Source: Bacteroidota bacterium (lineage in GTDB: Bacteria > Bacteroidota > Bacteroidia > Chitinophagales > Chitinophagaceae). Taken from it: a DNA stretch of 64,000 nucleotides. The notes beneath the pieces were generated by a model. The model had not been told where the DNA came from and did not search any database. It saw nothing but the letters and a program-made list of their open reading frames with translations. The stretch covers positions 62,001 to 126,000 of the forward strand of contig JAFDXN010000060.1 of assembly GCA_018267915.1 (NCBI GenBank), written 5' to 3'. Position 1 is the first letter of the stretch; each line of letters opens with the position of its first letter. The translations under genes and the position numbers were made by a program. Below, one piece after another: positions 46,527-55,196 of the stretch.

Positions 46527-49433
46527 TCAGACGTACTGCCCTGTATAGCTCCCTTTCACGGCTTTCAATCCTTCGGGTACGCCTTCATAGAGTAAATAGC
46601 CACCGCCTGCACCGCCCTCTGGGCCCAGGTCTATCACCCAGTCGGCGCTTTTTATTACGTCGGTATTGTGTTCTATTACTATGATCGAGTGACCTTGCTC
46701 TATCAGGGCATCGAAGGAGCCAAGCAGCTTCTTGATATCGTGCATGTGCAGACCCGTTGTCGGCTCATCAAAGATGAAAAGCACTTTTTCTTTCACTTTC
46801 CCCTTACCCAGGAACGATGCCAGTTTCACCCGCTGGGCTTCACCACCGCTCAGCGTATCGCTGCTTTGTCCCAGCTTCACATAGCCCAGGCCCACATCGC
46901 TGAGCGGCTGCAGCGCAGTGGCAAGCTTCTTTTCGTCTTTGAAGAACTCTATCGATTCATCCACGCTCATCTCCAGTATGTCATAAACGTTTTTCCCACG
47001 ATAGGTCACTTCCAGCACATCGTCTTTAAAGCGCTTGCCTTTACATGTTTCACAGAGGAGGTGCACGTCCGCGAGGAACTGCATTTCAACTATTACCTCG
47101 CCTTCACCTTTACACGTATCGCAACGGCCGCCGTCTGTATTGAATGAAAAATGCTTTTCAGCATAGCCGCGCATTTTCGACAATGGCTGCTTGGCATACA
47201 GCTTACGTATTTCGTCATAAGCCTTTATGTAGGTCACGGGGTTGCTGCGCGACGATTTGCCGATCGGGTTTTGGTCCACCATCTCCACATGTCCTATACT
47301 GTGCAGGTCGCCGCTCAACTGTTTGTGCTGTCCGGGTCTGTCAGCGCCTTCGCCGTAGTGTTTTTGCAGTGCAGGGTAGAGCGTCTGTTTTACCAATGTG
47401 GTCTTGCCGCTACCACTCACGCCTGTAACCACGCAAAGCACATTAAGCGGAAAATCTGCATCCACATTTTTCAGGTTGTGCTGCCGGCAGCCCTCTATGC
47501 GGATCTTGCCGCGGGGCTTGCGTTTGATCTTCGGCACTTCTATGTGCATCGCCCCGTCCAGGTATTGGCCCGTGAGGCTTGCTTTATTTTTTATGATCTT
47601 GTCATAAGGGCCTGCTGCTACTACTTCACCACCCAGGTGGCTGGCTAGCGGTCCCATATCTATGATGTAGTCGGCCTCGCGCATCATCATTTCATCGTGC
47701 TCCACCACTACCACTGTATTGCCAAGATCGCGCAATGATTTCAGCACGTTAATAAGTCTTTCCGTGTCACGACTATGGAGGCCTATGCTCGGCTCATCGA
47801 GTATGTAGAGCGAGTCGGTTAGGTTGCTACCCAAAAATTTGGTGAGCTGTATACGCTGACTTTCACCGCCGCTTAGTGTGTTGGCAAGGCGGTTAAGGGT
47901 AAGATAGCCCAGGCCCACATCCAGCAGCGTTTTCATCCGCTGATTGATCTCGATAAGTATCCTTCTACCGATAGATAACTCATGATCGCTCAGCTTCAGC
48001 TTTTGAAACCACTGGTACAGGTCTGCCGAAGGCATGAACATCAGGTCGGCAATGGTAGTGCCTTGTATTTTCACATACATAGCTTCCGGCCTCAACCTTG
48101 CGCCATTGCAGGTGGGGCATATGGTGCGGCCTCGGTATCGCGCCTGCATCACCCTGTATTGCACCTTATACAGGTTTTGCTCCACCATTTTAAAAAAGTC
48201 TTTGATGCCTTCCACTTTGCTGTTGCCTTCCCAAAGCAGTTTGTATTCGCTGGCGCTCAGGTCTGCAACAGCTTTGTGTATCGGGAAGCCGAACTTCGCC
48301 GCATTGCGTATGAACGATGCCTGCCATTCGCTCATCTTATCCCCCCTCCAGCATGCCACGGCGCCTTCATACACGCTTAGCGATTTATCCGGTATCACCA
48401 GGTCGGCATCGATGCCAAGTACCTGGCCGAAGCCTTCGCATTGCGGACAAGCACCGTAAGGATTATTGAATGAAAATAAGTTGGGCGTTGGCTCTTCGAA
48501 CACCATTCCGTCTGCCTCAAATCGGTTGTTGAACACATGCAGTTCTTTCCCGTCGGTCTCCACATAGCATTCGCCTTCACTTTCGTAAAAGCCGGTCTGG
48601 ATACTGTCGGCCATGCGGTGAATGTCGTCCTCGTCAAATACTTCCTTTACTACTATCCGGTCTATGAGTAGATAAAGGTGCTTCTTAGGCAATTTTATTT
48701 TTAGCTCCGGGCTAATTTCCGGGTTCGCCGGAATGATCAGCGCATCCTCGATCCTTATCGGCTTTTCGTCGAGATCGGGGGCGTATACACGACTAAAGCC
48801 TTTTTGCATGAGTATATTCAACTCCTCGGCTACACTGCGACCATAACGGGTCACCAGCGGAACGATGAATTGCACTTTGGTGCCTGTTTTAAGCGTCTTT
48901 ACAAAATCAACTACATCGCTCACGGTGTCCTTCTTCACCTCCTTACCGCTTTTGGGCGAATAGGTTTTGCCCACGCGTGCAAATAGCAAACGCAGGTAAT
49001 CATATATTTCCGTCATGCTGCCCACAGTACTGCGTGGCGTGCGTGTGGTTACTTTTTGTTCAATGGCTATCGCCGGACAAATGCCGTGTATGTAATCCAC
49101 ATCCGGCTTATCCATGCGCATCAGGAACTGGCGTGCATAGGCACTCAGGCTCTCTGCATAGCGGCGTTGTCCTTCGGCGAAAAGTGTATCCATCGTCAGG
49201 CTGCTCTTGCCTGATCCCGACACACCCGTCACTACAACTAACTTGTTGCGCGGTATGCCCACATCCACGTTCTTTAGATTGTGCATGCGTGCTCCCTTGA
49301 TGAAAATGAAATTGGGATCGCTTGCCTGCTTCGGTTCGTGCTCGCCTATATGTTCCAGTTCCGGCTGGGATATCCCTTCTACCCTCTTTATTTTGCTTGC
49401 TGCCTTGCCGGCAGCACCTTTCTTTACGGCCAT
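46527..49433 (-). CDS. uvrA: UvrA excinuclease subunit, copy 2
   Basis: 968 residues, full-length UvrA. A lysine/alanine-rich N-terminal extension of about 40 residues (MAVKKGAAGKAASKIKRVEG) precedes the first ABC module (Walker A GVSGSGKSSLTMD). RSTVGSMTEIYDYLRLLFARVG marks the repair domain. Zinc pairs are CPQCEGFG, CPTCNGARL and CDTCKGEG...CETCKGKR. Second Walker A GVSGSGKTTL; signatures LSGGESQRIQLTKFLG and LSGGEAQRVKLASFLG. It differs clearly from copy 1 throughout, so it is an old paralog rather than a recent duplicate. It may be specialised in damage recognition or resistance. Confidence 0.93.
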   Translation of the reverse strand: MAVKKGAAGKAASKIKRVEGISQPELEHIGEHEPKQASDPNFIFIKGARMHNLKNVDVGIPRNKLVVVTGVSGSGKSSLTMDTLFAEGQRRYAESLSAYARQFLMRMDKPDVDYIHGICPAIAIEQKVTTRTPRSTVGSMTEIYDYLRLLFARVGKTYSPKSGKEVKKDTVSDVVDFVKTLKTGTKVQFIVPLVTRYGRSVAEELNILMQKGFSRVYAPDLDEKPIRIEDALIIPANPEISPELKIKLPKKHLYLLIDRIVVKEVFDEDDIHRMADSIQTGFYESEGECYVETDGKELHVFNNRFEADGMVFEEPTPNLFSFNNPYGACPQCEGFGQVLGIDADLVIPDKSLSVYEGAVACWRGDKMSEWQASFIRNAAKFGFPIHKAVADLSASEYKLLWEGNSKVEGIKDFFKMVEQNLYKVQYRVMQARYRGRTICPTCNGARLRPEAMYVKIQGTTIADLMFMPSADLYQWFQKLKLSDHELSIGRRILIEINQRMKTLLDVGLGYLTLNRLANTLSGGESQRIQLTKFLGSNLTDSLYILDEPSIGLHSRDTERLINVLKSLRDLGNTVVVVEHDEMMMREADYIIDMGPLASHLGGEVVAAGPYDKIIKNKASLTGQYLDGAMHIEVPKIKRKPRGKIRIEGCRQHNLKNVDADFPLNVLCVVTGVSGSGKTTLVKQTLYPALQKHYGEGADRPGQHKQLSGDLHSIGHVEMVDQNPIGKSSRSNPVTYIKAYDEIRKLYAKQPLSKMRGYAEKHFSFNTDGGRCDTCKGEGEVIVEMQFLADVHLLCETCKGKRFKDDVLEVTYRGKNVYDILEMSVDESIEFFKDEKKLATALQPLSDVGLGYVKLGQSSDTLSGGEAQRVKLASFLGKGKVKEKVLFIFDEPTTGLHMHDIKKLLGSFDALIEQGHSIIVIEHNTDVIKSADWVIDLGPEGGAGGGYLLYEGVPEGLKAVKGSYTGQYV

Positions 49434-49444
49434 AAAATAGTCTG

Positions 49445-49452
49445 CAAATTTA
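49445..49452 (-). promoter_or_regulatory. -7 box before uvrA copy 2
   Basis: TAAATTTG on the minus strand, 11 bp before the ATG at 49433; the same box occurs before uvrA copy 1. No -33 element recognised. Confidence 0.4.
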
Positions 49453-49500
49453 CACTATTTGACCGCGGCGAAGATTATAACAATATCCACATTATTTATA

Positions 49501-49737
49501 TTATGGTGCTATCTTATCTATTGCTGCTGCCAGCTTTCTATCCCGGTCCGTAACAGTATTTCCTGCATCATGTGTGCACAGCCATATCTCCACCTTGTTC
49601 CAGGTATTGGTCCAGGTAGGGTGGTGGTTTTGCTTCTCAGCCAGGATAGCCACTCTTGTCATAAATGCAAAAGTTTCCGAAAAATCATTAAAGGTGAAGC
49701 TGCGATATAGTTTGTTGTCTTTTTCTTCCCAGGCCAT
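49501..49737 (-). CDS. phhB: Pterin-4a-carbinolamine dehydratase
   Basis: 78 residues of the PCD/DCoH family, which dehydrates 4a-hydroxytetrahydrobiopterin after aromatic amino-acid hydroxylation. Signature [20 protein letters not shown] with its two active-site histidines, followed by [20 protein letters not shown], matches the family end to end. The hydroxylase gene is not in the window. Confidence 0.92.
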   Translation of the reverse strand: MAWEEKDNKLYRSFTFNDFSETFAFMTRVAILAEKQNHHPTWTNTWNKVEIWLCTHDAGNTVTDRDRKLAAAIDKIAP

Positions 49738-49796
49738 TATTTTTTTTACATTTGCTACTAAAATTACGAAAACTTAATACTGTAAATCTTATTTTG

Positions 49797-50456
49797 ATGC
49801 TAAAGCGTTTCTCTTTAGTGCTGCTTGCAGTGCTTATTGCTGGCCAGTTGCACGCCAAAATTCTGGACATAGTTGTTAGTGGTGGCCTTGTGAAATGTAC
49901 AAAGGCTTTGGATAAGTCAAATTATGGAACTACAAGTTTCAAGCCAATAGGTTCGCTCTGCCTTATGTTTCATGTTCCTCATAATAGCTTTTCAGCAGGC
50001 ATAGGCGCTGATGTTCACGGTATTACATTGAATTCTATCATAAGTTCTGTTCGTTTGGCCCATCCTTTGATACCTGTTTACATAAAATTCGAAGAAAAAA
50101 TGACAGGTAATAGCAGTGCTTACATTACGGCTGGTTTAAACTTTGGCATTGCTTTAGCGACCGGTACCGAAAGCATAAATGCGAATTCCTATGCAACTTC
50201 TTTTATTCCTTCAGACGTATACTATGGTAAAGGCACTGGCTTTATGATCGGGGCGAATTTTGCTGCCGTTTTCAAACTAACTAAAGAGATGTCTTTTGAT
50301 TTTGCATTCAATCCTCGATATTATAGCATGCAGCTTTCGCGCACTTATGCGCTCAGCTATCAATATGGGATGAGTACTACAAATTATGTTCAGGATAAGG
50401 TCGGATATCAAACAATTGCTTTCCCCGTACTATTGGGTTTACGGTTTGGCATCTAA
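49797..50456 (+). CDS. Predicted outer-membrane beta-barrel protein
   Basis: 219 residues from ATG 49797, which opens a signal peptide (MLKRFSLVLLAVLIAGQLHA). The mature chain alternates short amphipathic strands (GLVKCTKALD, SAYITAGLNFGIALATG, FMIGANFAAVFKL, MSFDFAFNPRYYSMQLS) and ends in LLGLRFGI, as outer-membrane barrels do. A TACATTTG box lies at 49747-49754. No family or function recognised. Confidence 0.7.
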   Translation: MLKRFSLVLLAVLIAGQLHAKILDIVVSGGLVKCTKALDKSNYGTTSFKPIGSLCLMFHVPHNSFSAGIGADVHGITLNSIISSVRLAHPLIPVYIKFEEKMTGNSSAYITAGLNFGIALATGTESINANSYATSFIPSDVYYGKGTGFMIGANFAAVFKLTKEMSFDFAFNPRYYSMQLSRTYALSYQYGMSTTNYVQDKVGYQTIAFPVLLGLRFGI

Positions 50457-50954
50457 TTAGATCAGCACTTTCCGCATCACATGGTCGTTCATCCAATAGG
50501 GGCCAATAGCTATGTCTTCATCATAAGCAACTGCATAGCCCATACGTTTGTAAAACTGTATCGCCTTGTTGTTACGGTTCACATTAAGCTCCAGTATGCT
50601 TTTCCCTGCTTTTAATACTTCCTGTTCTACAGCGGTTATCAGTGCTTTGCCGTAACCTTTCCCCTGCAATGCTGGTATGCAGTACAGTTTGTGCAGTTTA
50701 TAGACATCGCTGTTTTCAGGGCGCACAGCATAAGCAGCGAAGCCTACCGCTTTATCGCCATCGTAGAGCAGGAGATAGTTTTGGCTTCCGGTTGCTATCT
50801 GCTCCCTGATCTTTCTTTCTTCAAAAAGCAGCTCCAGCATATACCTGGATTGCCCAACCGGCAATATCGGATCGTAGGTAGGCTCCCAGGTTGCCCGGGT
50901 TATTGCCACTATCACCGCAGCATCATCAACCCCGGCGTGTGCAATTTTGATCAT
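50457..50954 (-). CDS. GNAT-family N-acetyltransferase
   Basis: 165 residues. The acetyl-CoA-binding motif A lies at LYCIPALQGKGYGKALITAVEQ (about 90-111; Q-x-x-G-x-G/A pattern), and motif B follows with ELNVNRNNKAIQFYKRMGY. Catalyses acetyl transfer to an unknown amine. It starts 21 bp after the stop of the PNPOx-like gene. Confidence 0.88.
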   Translation of the reverse strand: MIKIAHAGVDDAAVIVAITRATWEPTYDPILPVGQSRYMLELLFEERKIREQIATGSQNYLLLYDGDKAVGFAAYAVRPENSDVYKLHKLYCIPALQGKGYGKALITAVEQEVLKAGKSILELNVNRNNKAIQFYKRMGYAVAYDEDIAIGPYWMNDHVMRKVLI

Positions 50955-50975
50955 GATGCAATGATAGTGAATTTG

Positions 50976-51482
50976 TTAAGGCTCCAGCGTGCCTTCTATG
51001 CCGTCATCCATGGTCTTGCCGCTCACCAGGGCCGCTGCTATTTTGGCCAGTGCCACCAGCTTGTTGTGTTTATTGTCCCAATAGTATCCGCCTTTAGGGG
51101 TGACCTTTATAACACTCAGGTTCGGATCGTCCTTGCCGCCCTGCATCCATGCTTTGGCTACAGGCTCCCATAGCTGTTCTATCTTTTCTCTGTCGTAAAA
51201 TGCTTCGGCTGCGCCATATACGCTCATAAAGTTGTAGTTCGCTGAGTTGGTATAAAGCAGTTGCACGTTGGCGTCAGCTTTTATATCCCGGTTTTTGTCG
51301 CTGTTCTTGTCGCTAAGGAACCAAACGTTCCCTTCGTCGTCCACATCCTGTGTCGACATCGGCCGGGTGTCAAATCGGCCATCCCCGATATTCGTACAAA
51401 AAAGGCAGCTCTTTATTTCGCTTGCCATTTCTTTTATCTTTTCTATTGCTTCTTTACCTGCTAAGTTTTTTACGTCTCCCAT
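50976..51482 (-). CDS. Pyridoxamine-phosphate-oxidase-like flavin-binding protein
   Basis: 168 residues of the split-barrel FMN-binding superfamily, closest in outline to general stress protein 26. Visible: KSCLFCTNIGDGRFDTRPMSTQDVDDEGNVWFLSD near residues 27-62 and VQLLYTNSANYNFMSVYGAAE. A true PdxH activity is unlikely. It may use FMN or F420-like cofactors. Probably an operon with the GNAT gene. Confidence 0.82.
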   Translation of the reverse strand: MGDVKNLAGKEAIEKIKEMASEIKSCLFCTNIGDGRFDTRPMSTQDVDDEGNVWFLSDKNSDKNRDIKADANVQLLYTNSANYNFMSVYGAAEAFYDREKIEQLWEPVAKAWMQGGKDDPNLSVIKVTPKGGYYWDNKHNKLVALAKIAAALVSGKTMDDGIEGTLEP

Positions 51483-51576
51483 ATTGTAGGTTTTACATTT
51501 AAGGCTTCAACAGTAAAAAACATGCCATTAATGACTATTATATAAACTGTATTTATCTTTAGCTATCATTTTGCTT

Positions 51577-53304
51577 ATGCACATTAGGTTCTCACTGATT
51601 CTTTTTCTCTTTATTTCATACATCTCAAAAGCACAGGATATGAAAACAGTTTACGAACGCTCGGGCGGTAAAGAGACCGCAACATACCTGGAGACGATCG
51701 CATTTTACAAAGAGCTCGATAAACGCTATCTCAGCGTCAGGATGGAAGAGATAGGGCCTACCGACAGCTACTACCCGCTGCATGTGGTGTACTACTGCGC
51801 TGACGGTAATGTAAATCCAGACAAATGGAAAGCCAAAGGCAAGACCATCCTGCTCATCAACAATGGCATACATCCAGGCGAACCCGACGGTGTCGACGCT
51901 TGCATGATGCTGCTGCGCGATGCTGCAATGGGCAATATCGTGATCCCCGACAACATGGCACTTGCCGTGATTCCTGTATTTAATATCGGTGGGGCGCTCA
52001 ACCGGGGCCGGCCAAGCCGTGCCAACCAGAATGGCCCTGAAGCCTATGGCTTTCGCGGTAATTCTCAACACCTCGATCTTAACCGCGATTTCATAAAGCT
52101 GGATGCGAAGGAGACCCGCAGCCTGGTAAAACTGTTTCACCGCCTCGACCCGGACATATTCATCGACAACCACGTGAGCGACGGCGCCGATTACCAGCAC
52201 ATTATGACTCTGCTGGAAACACAACACAACAAGCTGGGCGGTGAAACAGGAAAGTTGCAGCACGAGACCATTATACCGGAAGTGTATAGCGATATGAAAG
52301 AACGTGGCTACGACCTGGTGCCCTATGTGAATGACTTCGACAATACGCCCGACAAAGGCTTCCGCGAGTTTTACGATTACCCTCGCTTTTCAAGTGGCTT
52401 CGCTGCATTATTCCAGACACTGGCCTTCGTGCCCGAAACTCATATGTGGAAGCCTTACAAACAACGCGTAGAGTCGACCTATGCATTGATGCTGAGCTTT
52501 ATAAAGACAGCTTCTGAGCATGCAAAAGATATACGCGATGCGCGTCACTTGGACAGGGATGAGATATTGAAACGCAAAACCTTCACTATCGACTGGAAAG
52601 TAGATACCAGCAAGCATTCCGAGATCACTTTTAAGGGCTATGAAGCGGTGCATAAACCCAGCGAAGTGTCGGGACAGGACAGGCTTTATTACGATCGCAG
52701 CAAGCCTTATACCAGGCGCATACCACTCTTCGATCATTTCGTGACTACTAAAAAAGTGGATGCGCCCAAAGCTTATATAATACCCCGCGGCTTTACCGAG
52801 GCTATCAAACGCCTGAAATGGAATGGGGTAGAGATGCAGGAGGTAGAGGATGATACGGTAATGAAACTGACGGTTTACCGCATCGACAAGTATGACACCA
52901 TGCCGCATCCCTACGAGCGCCACTATATGCACCGGGCTGTAGCAGTGCATGCTGAAAAGGAAAAAGTGCAGCTCTACAAGGGCGATTATATAATACCTAC
53001 TAGCCAGCAGGCCAAACGCTACCTGGTGGAGGTGCTGGAACCAATGGCACCCGATGCCTTGTTTGCATGGAACTTTTTCGATGGCATACTGCAGCAGAAG
53101 GAGTACTACAGCGACTACATTTTCGAAGATATGGCGGCGAAAATGTTGAAGAAAGACGAGAAGCTCCGCAAGCTATTTGAAGCCGAAAAGAAGAGGAACA
53201 AAGGCTTTTCAGCCAATGGCCGCGCCCAGCTCGACTTCATCTACCGGCACTCAAAATACATGGAGCCTGAATATATGCGTTACCCGGTTTTTAGAATGGA
53301 GTAG
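51577..53304 (+). CDS. Secreted M14 (carboxypeptidase-like) metallopeptidase
   Basis: 575 residues from ATG 51577, opening a signal peptide (MHIRFSLILFLFISYISKAQD). Zinc motif HPGEPDG (H-x-x-E, about 107), the substrate-binding region LDLNRDFIKLDAKETRSLV, the third zinc ligand in DIFIDNHVSDGAD (about 190), and the candidate catalytic glutamate in FVPETHMW (about 285). A C-terminal half of about 250 residues without a recognised domain follows. Probably periplasmic or exported; it would trim peptides or peptidoglycan stems. It abuts the convergent SET gene with no gap. Confidence 0.87.
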   Translation: MHIRFSLILFLFISYISKAQDMKTVYERSGGKETATYLETIAFYKELDKRYLSVRMEEIGPTDSYYPLHVVYYCADGNVNPDKWKAKGKTILLINNGIHPGEPDGVDACMMLLRDAAMGNIVIPDNMALAVIPVFNIGGALNRGRPSRANQNGPEAYGFRGNSQHLDLNRDFIKLDAKETRSLVKLFHRLDPDIFIDNHVSDGADYQHIMTLLETQHNKLGGETGKLQHETIIPEVYSDMKERGYDLVPYVNDFDNTPDKGFREFYDYPRFSSGFAALFQTLAFVPETHMWKPYKQRVESTYALMLSFIKTASEHAKDIRDARHLDRDEILKRKTFTIDWKVDTSKHSEITFKGYEAVHKPSEVSGQDRLYYDRSKPYTRRIPLFDHFVTTKKVDAPKAYIIPRGFTEAIKRLKWNGVEMQEVEDDTVMKLTVYRIDKYDTMPHPYERHYMHRAVAVHAEKEKVQLYKGDYIIPTSQQAKRYLVEVLEPMAPDALFAWNFFDGILQQKEYYSDYIFEDMAAKMLKKDEKLRKLFEAEKKRNKGFSANGRAQLDFIYRHSKYMEPEYMRYPVFRME

Positions 53305-53691
53305 CTACCTCGCATCAAACCATACATCCTTTGTCTCGTTCCAGTCGCCGTTGTAGTTGATGGTCAGCTCCTCTCCGGGCTCTATGTCGCGCACGGCCTT
53401 GATGAACATCGTCTCATTGTCGTAGTCCATAAAGTGCTCGCAGTTCGATGTGTAAGAGTGGTTGTACATGGGTATATTGCCCAAGGCCATGCAGCACATT
53501 TTCTCGCCCTTCGGCGTCCATTCAAAGATGTAGTCGTGCAGCAGGGTCTGGTCCAGCAGCTTGCGGTCCTCGGCACTCATTACTATCACCTGCGCTACCT
53601 CTATGATGGTCCCGGCGGGGATGAATTTTTTCGTAAACACCCCCCGTCCTTTATCCTTTGTGCTCTCAACCTGTACGCCCTTGAATTGCAT
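53305..53691 (-). CDS. Minimal SET-domain protein
   Basis: 128 residues consisting of almost nothing but a SET domain, the fold of lysine methyltransferases. KGRGVFTKKFIPAGTIIE (about 13-30) starts the fold, YNHSYTSNCEHF (about 76) is the SAM-binding NHS motif, and RDIEPGEELTINYNGDW (about 100) carries the catalytic-tyrosine GEELT-x-NY signature. There is no post-SET cysteine cluster. The substrate is unknown. Confidence 0.88.
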   Translation of the reverse strand: MQFKGVQVESTKDKGRGVFTKKFIPAGTIIEVAQVIVMSAEDRKLLDQTLLHDYIFEWTPKGEKMCCMALGNIPMYNHSYTSNCEHFMDYDNETMFIKAVRDIEPGEELTINYNGDWNETKDVWFDAR

Positions 53692-53747
53692 ATTGGGGGC
53701 AAAGCTAGAATTTACCGCTTACTGAGACGACAAAAGTTCCGTCGCTA

Positions 53748-53778
53748 TTTGAATAAAATGAAATGATTTTTATATTTG
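53748..53778 (+). promoter_or_regulatory. Promoter of the acidic-tailed envelope protein gene
   Basis: TTTG (53748-53751), exactly 19 bp, TATATTTG (53771-53778): consensus. The ATG is 31 bp downstream. Confidence 0.75.
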
Positions 53779-53809
53779 AGCATAATATTTATCCTTTAAC
53801 CAATTATTT

Positions 53810-54610
53810 ATGTCCTGTAAAAAACTGTTAAGCATCCTGATGCTATTGGTGCTTTGTACGCACACCGCCTTTGCCGACGATGACGACGACGAGGAGGGTG
53901 GCAAGCACAAGAAAGCCCGCCGCTCCGAGCTGGGCCTCTCTTACCCTATGACCAACACATCCTTCTTCTACCGCTACCGCGAGTTTGGCTATGGCCAGTT
54001 CGGCACTTCATACGATACCTCGTTTAGCTTTAAGTTAAAGAGCAAAGGCGGCTTCGGCCTTACGGTTGGTGGCTTTATACCCATCATCCCGGCGCATGCC
54101 AAGACCAGTATGCTGGCATTCAACATCACCGGCTCCTTTAACATCATCACCTGGGACCTCGGCAGCGTGGCTGATAATGCCTTTAACGATGGCTCCCTGT
54201 TTTATGATGATGCGCTCGTCACATCTTCTACCATGATCATGAGTTTCCTTTTGGGCTTCGACTATAAATATGGCGCTGATGCCGCACTCGATAAGGGGCA
54301 GCGTTTCTGCTTCACCATGGGTGGGGGCGTGGCCCCTACCATGACCCTGACACAGTTCGGTGGCATACCTGCAGGGGCGTCTATGAAGGTAAAGCCTTAT
54401 GCCAAGGTGGAACTGGGCATGATGGCCGGTATCTGTATGAAGCTGAGGGTGCTCTACACCATTGGCGATCTCGACTACTTCAGCTATCATGATAAGGGTA
54501 GTACGTACGATGAGTCGCTTTCATTGACCGACAAGTCGAACTTTGCAGTGGCCCTGGTGCTGATGCCGATGTCTTTTAAATGGGAGAAGAAAGACAAATG
54601 GGACAGGTAA
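53810..54610 (+). CDS. Predicted outer-membrane protein with an acidic N-terminal tract
   Basis: 266 residues. A signal peptide (MSCKKLLSILMLLVLCTHTAFA) is followed directly by a DDDDDEEGGKHKKARR tract, acidic then basic. Beta-strand-rich sequence follows with many Gly/aromatic alternations (GFGLTVGGFIPIIPAH, MSFLLGFDYKYGAD, FTMGGGVAPTMTL). No family recognised; probably an outer-membrane barrel. It has a consensus promoter and a very strong terminator of its own, so it is monocistronic. Confidence 0.68.
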   Translation: MSCKKLLSILMLLVLCTHTAFADDDDDEEGGKHKKARRSELGLSYPMTNTSFFYRYREFGYGQFGTSYDTSFSFKLKSKGGFGLTVGGFIPIIPAHAKTSMLAFNITGSFNIITWDLGSVADNAFNDGSLFYDDALVTSSTMIMSFLLGFDYKYGADAALDKGQRFCFTMGGGVAPTMTLTQFGGIPAGASMKVKPYAKVELGMMAGICMKLRVLYTIGDLDYFSYHDKGSTYDESLSLTDKSNFAVALVLMPMSFKWEKKDKWDR

Positions 54611-54629
54611 TGCTTGTCCTTCCAACGAT

Positions 54630-54668
54630 AAAAGAAGATGTCCCGCCACCGGCGGGACATCTTCTTTT
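54630..54668. terminator. Bidirectional terminator between the envelope protein and rlpA genes
   Basis: An 18-bp stem, AAAAGAAGATGTCCCGCC (54630-54647) pairing with 54651-54668, with a 3-base loop. It serves both convergent genes. Confidence 0.9.
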
Positions 54669-54681
54669 ATATCAAGACCTT

Positions 54682-55134
54682 TTATAGTTCGTTCCTGTTC
54701 ACCGGTTCAGCTATATCGCGTTGGGCCAGTATTTTGTTTTTGCCTTCATCGGCGGGCACTATTTCCATCTTTACGTTAGCCAGGCCCTTGTCTTTAAACT
54801 GCAGCTTCTCGGCCGCTACACTCGCCAGGTCTATCAGGCGGGGATTGTTAGGCGCCATACGGTCATTGATGCGTACGTATACGATCTTGCCGTTAGTCAG
54901 GTTGGTCACCTTTACATAGGTGCCCAGTTTCACCCTGTTGCTGGCTGCGGTAAATTCATCATTGTCAAAAACTTCGCCCGTTGCTGTCTTGCGGCCTTCA
55001 AACTTATCATGATAAAAGCTTGCTGTGCCCTTTTTGTCTGCAATGGTGTTATCCTGCTTTTGTACTTGCTGTGCCCGAAGGCCTATTCCCGTAAATAAGA
55101 ACAGTGTAAAAATTTTCAGTAGCCTCATACGCAT
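54682..55134 (-). CDS. rlpA: RlpA-family septal-ring lytic transglycosylase
   Basis: 150 residues with a signal peptide (about 1-21) and a double-psi beta-barrel: KGTASFYHDKFEGRKTATGE (about 35-54), FTAASNRVKLGTYVKVTNL, and VRINDRMAP with the catalytic aspartate. RlpA cleaves glycan strands lacking stem peptides. There is no lipobox and no SPOR domain, so this is the short, soluble form common in Bacteroidota. Confidence 0.9.
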   Translation of the reverse strand: MRMRLLKIFTLFLFTGIGLRAQQVQKQDNTIADKKGTASFYHDKFEGRKTATGEVFDNDEFTAASNRVKLGTYVKVTNLTNGKIVYVRINDRMAPNNPRLIDLASVAAEKLQFKDKGLANVKMEIVPADEGKNKILAQRDIAEPVNRNEL

Positions 55135-55196
55135 TATAATTAGTTTGCAAAAATAGGGATATACTCCTAAAAAGTCAAACTCAAATTATTTAATAA

